Source: Pseudomonas cerasi
GTDB lineage: Bacteria; Pseudomonadota; Gammaproteobacteria; Pseudomonadales; Pseudomonadaceae
Direction of reading: 5' to 3'
Assembly (NCBI RefSeq): GCF_900074915.1
Contig: NZ_LT222319.1
Location: forward strand, 3,009,001-3,073,000
Length of the DNA stretch: 64,000 nt
The first letter of the stretch is position 1; each line of letters starts with the position of its first letter. A model generated the notes under the pieces. It ran no database searches and was not told where the DNA came from. It worked only from the letters and a program-made list of their open reading frames with translations. Made by a program: the position numbers and the translations under genes. Below, one piece after another: positions 58,573 to 64,000 of the stretch.

Positions 58573-59502
58573 ATGAACCTGAACAAGGTCGATCTCAACC
58601 TCTTCATTGTCTTCGACGCCATTTATACCGAAGCCAATCTGACCCGCGCCGGACAGATTGTCGGCATCACCCAGCCTGCGGTCTCCAACGCACTGGCGCG
58701 GTTGCGCGAGACCTTCAATGACCCGCTGTTCGTGCGCACGGCACAAGGCAGGGTGCCGACACCGATGGCGCAGAACATCATTGGCCCGGTGCGCAATGCG
58801 CTTTCGTTGCTCAGGGTATCGGTGCAGGAAAGCCGCATCTTCAACCCGTTACAGGCCAACAAGAACTACCGCATCAGCATGACCGACCTGACCGAAGCGG
58901 TGATCCTGCCCGCGCTGTTCCAGCGCCTGCGACGCCTGGCACCTGCGGTGACCATCGAAAGCTTTCTGTCCAAGCGCCGGGAAACCACCAAGGAACTGGC
59001 TGCCGGGCGCCTCGACTTCGCCGTGGACGCGCCGCTCAACACTGACCCGCAAGTGCGGCATGTGAAGCTGATGGAGGACCGTTATGTGTGTGGCATGCGC
59101 AAGGGCCATCCATTGGCGAACAAGGCCATTCTGACCCTCGACGATTACCTGAGCCAGGCGCATATCCATATTTCCAGCCGCCGCAGCGGGCTGGGTCATG
59201 TGGATCTGGCGCTCGGCAAGATGGGCATCCAGCGCAGGATCGCATTGCGCTCGCAGCACTACATGATGGCAACTCAGGTGCTGCAGCAGACCGACATGGT
59301 CATGACCGTACCCGAGCGCTTCGCCCGTCGTAACGACTTGCACTATGTCTACCTGCCAGTAGCTGATGTTCCCTCGGTCGAAACCCACCTGTACTGGCAT
59401 GAAAGCACCGATCAGGACCCGGCCAATCGCTGGATGCGAGAACAGATCATCGAGCTCTCGCAGCGGGTTGTGTCGCAGGAGCAGAGCCTCGAAAAGACAT
59501 GA
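58573..59502 (+). CDS. LysR-family transcriptional regulator
   Basis: LysR regulator of 309 residues with the NodD/LeuO-like N-terminus MNLNKVDLNLFIVFDAIYTE and the helix-turn-helix GITQPAVSNALARLRETFND. The effector domain contains YRISMTDLTEAVILPALFQR and TQVLQQTDMVMTVPERFARR. Its divergent position next to the acyl-CoA dehydrogenase gene suggests it controls that gene. The inducer is unknown. Confidence 0.87.
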   Translation: MNLNKVDLNLFIVFDAIYTEANLTRAGQIVGITQPAVSNALARLRETFNDPLFVRTAQGRVPTPMAQNIIGPVRNALSLLRVSVQESRIFNPLQANKNYRISMTDLTEAVILPALFQRLRRLAPAVTIESFLSKRRETTKELAAGRLDFAVDAPLNTDPQVRHVKLMEDRYVCGMRKGHPLANKAILTLDDYLSQAHIHISSRRSGLGHVDLALGKMGIQRRIALRSQHYMMATQVLQQTDMVMTVPERFARRNDLHYVYLPVADVPSVETHLYWHESTDQDPANRWMREQIIELSQRVVSQEQSLEKT

Positions 59503-59607
59503 AATAGAAAATACAAGCCAATGATTTATAAGCATTTAAATCGATTAGTTAATGTGATTTCTAAGTGCCGGAGTGTGACCTCTCGACCTTTGGCACCGCC
59601 ACACAGC

Positions 59608-59623
59608 TTGACGTATACGTAAA
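59608..59623. promoter_or_regulatory. LiuR-type operator upstream of liuR
   Basis: TTGACGTATACGTAAA is a near-perfect palindrome, with one mismatch in the outer arms, 43 bp before the liuR start. It shares its ACGT-N2-ACGT core with the perfect palindrome before liuA, which supports autoregulation by LiuR. It matches the LiuR motif type known in proteobacteria. Confidence 0.78.
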
Positions 59624-59666
59624 GCAACCCTTAGCTTTGCGGCTGTATACCTTTCCGAGCCACGCC

Positions 59667-60059
59667 ATGAGCAGTCAGACCTACAGTATTTCCGAGCTCG
59701 CCCGCGAGCTGGACATCACCACCCGCGCCATACGCTTTTACGAAGAGCAAGGCATGCTCAGCCCTGAACGCAAGGGCCTGGAGCGTATCTATACGGCGCG
59801 TGACAAGGTCACCCTGAAACTGATCCTGCGTGGCAAACGCATCGGTTTTTCCCTGGCCGAGTGCAAGGAACTGATCTCGTTATACGACCCTGCCGGCGGT
59901 AACCAGAAGCAGTTGCAGACCATGCTGGACAAGATCGCCGAACGCCGTGATCAGCTGGAACAGCAGTTGCTGGACATCCACCAGATGCAGCTGGAGCTGG
60001 ATACCGCCGAAGAGCGCTGCCGAGCCGCACTCGATAAAACCGCTGCCGCCCCACTCTGA
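59667..60059 (+). CDS. liuR: MerR-family regulator LiuR
   Basis: MerR-type regulator of branched-chain amino acid degradation, 130 residues. The helix-turn-helix reads SISELARELDITTRAIRFYE, followed by EQGMLSPERKGLERIYTARD; the dimerisation coil spans about residues 75-115 (GNQKQLQTMLDKIAERRDQL). The lack of a Cys-rich metal loop fits a metabolite-responsive MerR. ATG 59667 is chosen over an upstream GTG that would place the operator inside the gene. It is followed 29 bp later by liuE. Confidence 0.88.
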   Translation: MSSQTYSISELARELDITTRAIRFYEEQGMLSPERKGLERIYTARDKVTLKLILRGKRIGFSLAECKELISLYDPAGGNQKQLQTMLDKIAERRDQLEQQLLDIHQMQLELDTAEERCRAALDKTAAAPL

Positions 60060-60088
60060 CCATTCGCACTGACTACAAAGGCGCTGCC

Positions 60089-60988
60089 ATGTCCCTTCCG
60101 CAAAAGGTGAATCTCGTTGAAGTCGGCCCGCGTGACGGCCTGCAGAATGAAGCACAACCCATCAGTGTCGACGACAAGGTGCGCCTGGTGGATGACCTGA
60201 CGGCAGCCGGGCTGGGCCATATCGAGGTCGGCAGTTTTGTCTCGGCCAAATGGGTTCCGCAGATGGCGGGCTCTGCACAGGTGCTCGAACGCATCCAGCG
60301 TCGTGAGGGCGTCATCTACTCGGCGCTGGCGCCAAATCTGCGTGGCTTTGAAGATGCCTTGGCGGCCGGCGTCAGGGAGGTCGCGGTGTTCGCGGCGGCG
60401 ACCGAAGGGTTCTCGCAACGCAACCTCAACTGCTCGATCAGCGAAAGCCTGGAGCGCTTCGCGCCTGTCATGGAAGCAGCACGCATGCATGGTGTGCAGG
60501 TTCGAGGGTATGTGTCATGCGTGCTGGGCTGCCCTTACGAGGGCAGTGTTTCGCCCGAACAGGTCGCGACGGTCGCCAACGAACTGCACGCGATGGGCTG
60601 CTATGAAATTTCCTTGGGCGACACCATCGGAACCGGCACGCCGGGCGCTACACGGGCATTGTTCAACGCCGTGGCTGCGCAGATACCGCGCGGCAAGCTG
60701 GCTGGCCACTTCCATGACACCTATGGCCAGGCATTGGTGAATATCTACGCAAGCCTGGAGGAAGGCATCCAGGTGTTCGACAGCTCCGTGGCCGGCCTCG
60801 GTGGCTGCCCTTACGCCAAGGGCGCCAGCGGCAATGTGGCCACTGAAGACGTGCTGTATATGTTGCAGGGGCTGGGTATCGAAACCGGCGTCGATCTGGA
60901 CCAGGTCATCGCGGCGGGCCAGCGCATCTGCGACGTGCTGCACCGTAGCAATGGCTCTCGTGTAGCAAAGGCCAGATTGTCTGCGTAA
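60089..60988 (+). CDS. liuE: Hydroxymethylglutaryl-CoA lyase
   Basis: HMG-CoA lyase (LiuE/MvaB) of 299 residues, which splits HMG-CoA into acetyl-CoA and acetoacetate in the last step of leucine degradation. The TIM-barrel start VNLVEVGPRDGLQNEAQPIS carries the catalytic Arg-Asp, HFHDTYGQALVNIYASLEEG the metal-binding His pair, and VAGLGGCPYAKGASGNVATE the catalytic Cys. It follows liuR directly, whereas in P. aeruginosa liuE is the last gene of liuRABCDE, so the order here is rearranged. Confidence 0.92.
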   Translation: MSLPQKVNLVEVGPRDGLQNEAQPISVDDKVRLVDDLTAAGLGHIEVGSFVSAKWVPQMAGSAQVLERIQRREGVIYSALAPNLRGFEDALAAGVREVAVFAAATEGFSQRNLNCSISESLERFAPVMEAARMHGVQVRGYVSCVLGCPYEGSVSPEQVATVANELHAMGCYEISLGDTIGTGTPGATRALFNAVAAQIPRGKLAGHFHDTYGQALVNIYASLEEGIQVFDSSVAGLGGCPYAKGASGNVATEDVLYMLQGLGIETGVDLDQVIAAGQRICDVLHRSNGSRVAKARLSA

Positions 60989-61006
60989 CGCTGTCGTCGT
61001 CTGTCG

Positions 61007-61076
61007 GTAACAGGGTGCGACAACTTGCCACAGAGTGTTACTCTGCCCCGCGTCGAGTCGAGACAAACGGGTAACA
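61007..61076 (+). promoter_or_regulatory. Candidate CbrB half-sites upstream of the crcX-like promoter
   Basis: Three copies of the same half-site: GTAACA at 61007-61012, TGTTAC (its reverse complement) at 61036-61041, and GTAACA at 61071-61076. CbrB is known to activate crcZ-family promoters through TGTTAC/GTAACA-type elements. They lie about 85-155 bp upstream of the -24 element, the usual enhancer distance for sigma-54 activators. Spacing between half-sites differs from the simple palindromes I recall, so the exact pairing is uncertain. Confidence 0.55.
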
Positions 61077-61159
61077 CGGAAACACTCGACCGCAGAATCA
61101 AACGGTCCGATGCCGGAAAAACAAGGTCATCCCCCGGTATTACAGGGGTTTTGAAAAAC

Positions 61160-61174
61160 TGGCACGGGTCCTGC
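61160..61174 (+). promoter_or_regulatory. Sigma-54 (RpoN) promoter
   Basis: TGGCACGGGTCCTGC matches the -24/-12 consensus TGGCAC-N5-TTGC, with the invariant GG and GC separated by exactly 10 nt. It predicts a transcript start near 61186. Known crcZ/crcX genes are RpoN- and CbrB-dependent, in agreement with this placement. Confidence 0.85.
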
Positions 61175-61185
61175 TATATCCTTCG

Positions 61186-61567
61186 TACAACAAAAATAAA
61201 AACACGCAGTAACCCAATAAAAACAACACGTACCGGCTCTGACATAACAAGAACAACACGGACAGAGACGTAGCTAACAGATTTTTTTGAAGTGGATAGC
61301 TTTTCCGAACCGCTTGCCTGGCAAGTCGTTCGCAGCCAGACAGAGAACAATAAAACTGCCCCAAGGCAGCTGCCGAACTGGTTGGATCACTACGATGAAA
61401 GTGTCATCAGCGCTCAAAAAAATACGTTTGCTCTTGGTCCCGCATGCGGATCGCTCAAAAAAGATGTGAAGGGCCAGGTCGCCAAAAACAACAACAGGCC
61501 TCCCGAAAAACAAAAAAGAGCATAGCAACATACCTTGAAGGGGAGCCCAGGCTCCCCTTCGTGCTTT
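61186..61567 (+). ncRNA. crcX: CrcX-like (CrcZ family) small RNA, antagonist of Hfq/Crc
   Basis: Regulatory RNA of about 380 nt predicted between liuE and liuA. It begins GTACAACAAAAATAAAAAC, very like the start I recall for CrcZ. It contains at least six A-rich motifs of the AANAANAA type bound by Hfq/Crc (near 61189, 61216, 61246, 61346, 61487 and 61506). It starts just after an RpoN promoter and ends at a strong hairpin. Such RNAs sequester Hfq with Crc and relieve carbon catabolite repression. P. syringae carries crcZ next to cbrB and crcX elsewhere; since cbrAB is absent here, crcX is the better name. No protein in any frame here is convincing. Confidence 0.82.
61537..61567 (+). terminator. 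Terminator of the crcX-like RNA
   Basis: GAAGGGGAGCC (61537-61547) pairs perfectly with GGCTCCCCTTC (61550-61560), an 11-bp arm with a very short loop, followed by GTGCTTTCC. The T-tract is modest, but the stem is strong and its place matches the end of the A-rich RNA. Confidence 0.8.
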
Positions 61568-61661
61568 CCGGCGTTCCGCCCTCTTCTCTCATGATTGAAC
61601 ACTACAGTCCGATCACGCTTTGTTCACATCGGCATCGGCGTTGACAGCACAATCCTACAGG

Positions 61662-61677
61662 TTTACGTTAACGTAAA
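61662..61677. promoter_or_regulatory. LiuR operator upstream of liuA
   Basis: TTTACGTTAACGTAAA is a perfect 16-bp palindrome 70 bp before the liuA start. A TTGACA hexamer at 61641-61646 lies just upstream, so the operator would overlap the spacer or -10 region, the layout MerR-type regulators use. It is the same motif as the one before liuR. Confidence 0.85.
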
Positions 61678-61747
61678 GGTCATAGCTGGTACACGCCACA
61701 ACCGACCCACGAACAAAGCGTCATTCAAGAACAAAAAGGAACGCCCC

Positions 61748-62911
61748 ATGAGTTACCCCAGCCTGAATTTCGCCTTGGGCGAAACCATCGACATGCTGCG
61801 TGATCAGCTGCAGTCTTTCGTCGCCGCAGAGCTTGCCCCGCGCGCCGCGCAGATCGACAAGGACAACCTGTTCCCCGCCGACATGTGGCGCAAGTTCGGT
61901 GAAATGGGCGTACTGGGGATTACTGTCAGCGAGGAATATGGTGGCGCGGGCCTGGGTTATCTGGCGCACGTCGTGGCGATGGAAGAAATAAGCCGTGGCT
62001 CGGCATCCGTGGCGCTGTCCTATGGCGCCCATTCCAACCTGTGCGTTAACCAGATCAATCGCAATGGCAGCCCGGCACAAAAGGCCCGTTACCTGCCCAA
62101 GCTGATCAGCGGCGAACACGTTGGCGCACTGGCCATGAGCGAACCCAATGCTGGCTCGGACGTGGTGTCGATGAAACTGCGCGCCGACAAGCGCGGTGAT
62201 CGTTATGTGCTCAACGGCAGCAAGACCTGGATCACCAACGGGCCGGATGCCAACACCTACGTGATCTACGCCAAGACCGACCTGGAAAAGGCAGCCCACG
62301 GCATCAGTGCGTTTATCGTCGAACCCGACTGGAAAGGCTTCTCGCGCGGCAGCAAGTTCGACAAGCTGGGCATGCGCGGCTCCAACACCTGCGAACTGTT
62401 TTTCGATGATGTCGAGGTGCCCGAAGAGAACCTGCTGGGCGTGCTTGATGGTGGCGTCAGGGTGCTGATGAGCGGCCTCGATTACGAGCGCGTCGTGCTC
62501 TCCGGCGGTCCCACCGGGATCATGCAGGCGTGCATGGACGTGGTGGTGCCCTACATTCACGACCGCAAGCAGTTCGGCCAGAGTATCGGCGAGTTTCAGC
62601 TGATTCAGGGCAAGGTCGCAGACATGTACACCCAGCTCAATGCCAGCCGGGCCTACCTGTACGCGGTGGCCCAGGCCTGCGACCGCGGCGAGACCACTCG
62701 CAAGGACGCTGCCGGGGTGATCCTGTACAGCGCCGAGCGCGCCACGCAGATGGCGCTGGAAGCCATCCAGATTCTGGGCGGCAATGGCTACATCAACGAG
62801 TTCCCGGCGGGCCGACTGTTGCGCGACGCCAAACTCTACGAGATCGGCGCAGGCACCAGTGAAATCCGGCGCATGCTCATCGGTCGCGAACTGTTCAACG
62901 AAACCCGTTGA
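61748..62911 (+). CDS. liuA: Isovaleryl-CoA dehydrogenase
   Basis: FAD-dependent isovaleryl-CoA dehydrogenase of 387 residues, converting isovaleryl-CoA to 3-methylcrotonyl-CoA in leucine degradation. The N-terminus [20 protein letters not shown] is typical of LiuA. The flavin loop is [20 protein letters not shown], the family-specific segment [20 protein letters not shown] contains the Glu at the position of the human IVD catalytic base, and [20 protein letters not shown] closes the active site. ATG 61748 has AAGGAA upstream. liuB follows after 13 bp. Confidence 0.93.
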   Translation: MSYPSLNFALGETIDMLRDQLQSFVAAELAPRAAQIDKDNLFPADMWRKFGEMGVLGITVSEEYGGAGLGYLAHVVAMEEISRGSASVALSYGAHSNLCVNQINRNGSPAQKARYLPKLISGEHVGALAMSEPNAGSDVVSMKLRADKRGDRYVLNGSKTWITNGPDANTYVIYAKTDLEKAAHGISAFIVEPDWKGFSRGSKFDKLGMRGSNTCELFFDDVEVPEENLLGVLDGGVRVLMSGLDYERVVLSGGPTGIMQACMDVVVPYIHDRKQFGQSIGEFQLIQGKVADMYTQLNASRAYLYAVAQACDRGETTRKDAAGVILYSAERATQMALEAIQILGGNGYINEFPAGRLLRDAKLYEIGAGTSEIRRMLIGRELFNETR

Positions 62912-62924
62912 TTGCGGAGCCACC

Positions 62925-64000
62925 ATGACCATCCTGCAGACCCGAATCAACACCCGCTCGCCGGAATTCATCCTCAATCGCGACGCCCTGCTCAAGCAGG
63001 TCGAAGCACTGCGCTCGCTGTTGAGCAACGTCCAGCAAGGGGGCGGCCGCAAAGCACAGGAGCGTCACACTTCACGCGGCAAGTTGCTGCCGCGCGAGCG
63101 TATCAACCGCTTGCTGGACACCGGCTCGCCGTTTCTGGAAATCGGCCAACTGGCTGCGCATGAGGTGTACGGCGAAGAGGTGCCGGCCGCTGGCGTGATC
63201 GCCGGAATCGGCCGGGTCGAGGGCGTCGAATGCATGATCATCGCCAACGATGCCACGGTCAAAGGCGGCTCCTATTACCCGCTGACCGTCAAAAAGCATT
63301 TGCGCGCGCAAACGATCGCCCAGCAGAACCGCCTGCCATGCATCTATCTGGTGGACTCAGGCGGCGCCAACCTGCCACGTCAGGATGAGGTATTTCCGGA
63401 TCGCGAACATTTCGGACGGATATTCTTCAATCAAGCCAACATGAGTGCACAAGGAATTGCCCAGATCGCGGTGGTCATGGGCTCCTGCACCGCCGGTGGC
63501 GCATACGTACCGGCTATGGCCGACGAGGCGATCATGGTCCGCCAGCAGGCCACGATCTTCCTGGCCGGCCCGCCACTGGTCAAGGCAGCGACCGGCGAAG
63601 TGGTCAGCGCCGAAGAGCTGGGTGGTGCCGATGTGCACTGCCGCACGTCCGGTGTGGCCGACCACTACGCGGACAACGACGATCACGCACTTGCATTGGC
63701 GCGACGCAGCATCGCCAATCTGAACTGGCGCAAGCAGGGTCAACTGAACACGGTCGCGCCCATTGCACCGCTGTACCCCGGCAATGACCTGTACGGCATC
63801 ATCCCCGTCGACACAAAACAGCCCTTCGATGTACGGGAAGTCATCGCACGCCTGGTGGACGGCTCGGTACTCGACGAATTCAAGGCCCTGTTCGGCACCA
63901 CGCTGGTGTGTGGCTTCGCGCGCCTGCACGGCTACCCGATCGCGATTCTCGCCAACAATGGCATCCTGTTCGCAGAAGCAGCCCAGAAAGGCGCGCACTT
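62925..64000 (+). CDS. liuB: Methylcrotonyl-CoA carboxylase carboxyltransferase (beta) subunit, 3' partial
   Basis: Carboxyltransferase subunit of the biotin enzyme that carboxylates 3-methylcrotonyl-CoA. Visible residues begin [20 protein letters not shown] and include [60 protein letters not shown] and [20 protein letters not shown], all characteristic of MccB/LiuB. The frame stays open to the right edge after 358 codons of an expected roughly 535. GGAG precedes the ATG by about 6 nt. liuC and liuD are expected next. Confidence 0.93.
   Translation, partial: MTILQTRINTRSPEFILNRDALLKQVEALRSLLSNVQQGGGRKAQERHTSRGKLLPRERINRLLDTGSPFLEIGQLAAHEVYGEEVPAAGVIAGIGRVEGVECMIIANDATVKGGSYYPLTVKKHLRAQTIAQQNRLPCIYLVDSGGANLPRQDEVFPDREHFGRIFFNQANMSAQGIAQIAVVMGSCTAGGAYVPAMADEAIMVRQQATIFLAGPPLVKAATGEVVSAEELGGADVHCRTSGVADHYADNDDHALALARRSIANLNWRKQGQLNTVAPIAPLYPGNDLYGIIPVDTKQPFDVREVIARLVDGSVLDEFKALFGTTLVCGFARLHGYPIAILANNGILFAEAAQKGAH

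Noticed and set aside
61274..61531. Short frames on both strands inside the crcX-like region
   Set aside because: No ribosome sites and no conserved features. The DNA is better explained as a structured A-rich RNA with an RpoN promoter and terminator.
1..64000. tRNA, rRNA, insertion sequences, prophage or defence islands
   Set aside because: I saw no transposase, integrase, cloverleaf, attachment-site duplication or defence gene; the content is ordinary core and accessory metabolism.

Overview
The window is about 64 kb of a fluorescent pseudomonad chromosome, most likely from the Pseudomonas syringae group. Supporting signs are a MuxABC-OpmB efflux operon, the GlgE/TreS/GlgB trehalose-glucan operon, a DUF1652 protein, liu leucine-catabolism genes, and an RpoN-type promoter driving a CA-motif-rich RNA that matches the CrcX/CrcZ family (CrcX is known as a P. 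syringae-specific member). The assignment rests on gene content and sequence style, not on a database search. There are no rRNA or tRNA genes, no CRISPR array, no prophage and no insertion sequence. Most of the window is ordinary chromosomal backbone.

Left part (1-16.5 kb): a sulfonate-type ABC importer cut by the window edge, an orphan polyamine-type binding protein, DUF1652, and a UvrD-like helicase. Next is an eight-gene minus-strand operon (6.9-13.4 kb): polar amino acid ABC importer, RidA, IclR regulator, PLP-dependent D-amino-acid deaminase and a PfkB sugar kinase. I infer uptake and deamination of a D-hydroxy amino acid, with RidA clearing the reactive enamine. Small stress or housekeeping genes follow (lipoprotein, hemerythrin, DUF3830, GST, GNAT, DUF3053).

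Middle (16.5-35.4 kb): a 45-residue membrane protein next to a Cra-like palindrome, an orphan GT42-like glycosyltransferase in AT-richer DNA, the ABC-F protein YbiT, a periplasmic lactonase, an MFS transporter broken by a 17-bp tandem duplication, and an autotransporter whose signal peptide and passenger lie in different frames. The glgE-treS/maltokinase-glgB operon comes next, then a 52-residue proline-rich protein and an SDR.

Right part (35.4-64 kb): an MHYT-GGDEF-EAL protein, the muxA-muxB-muxC-opmB efflux operon, tpx, a LysR regulator, the tamA-tamB outer-membrane assembly pair, a GNAT, xthA, a PstS-OmpA fusion, and an acyl-CoA dehydrogenase with a divergent LysR regulator. Last is a split leucine-degradation locus (liuR-liuE, then liuA-liuB). 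A sigma-54-driven CrcX-like small RNA, with candidate CbrB half-sites upstream, lies between its two halves. Two LiuR-type palindromes flank the arrangement. liuB runs off the right edge.
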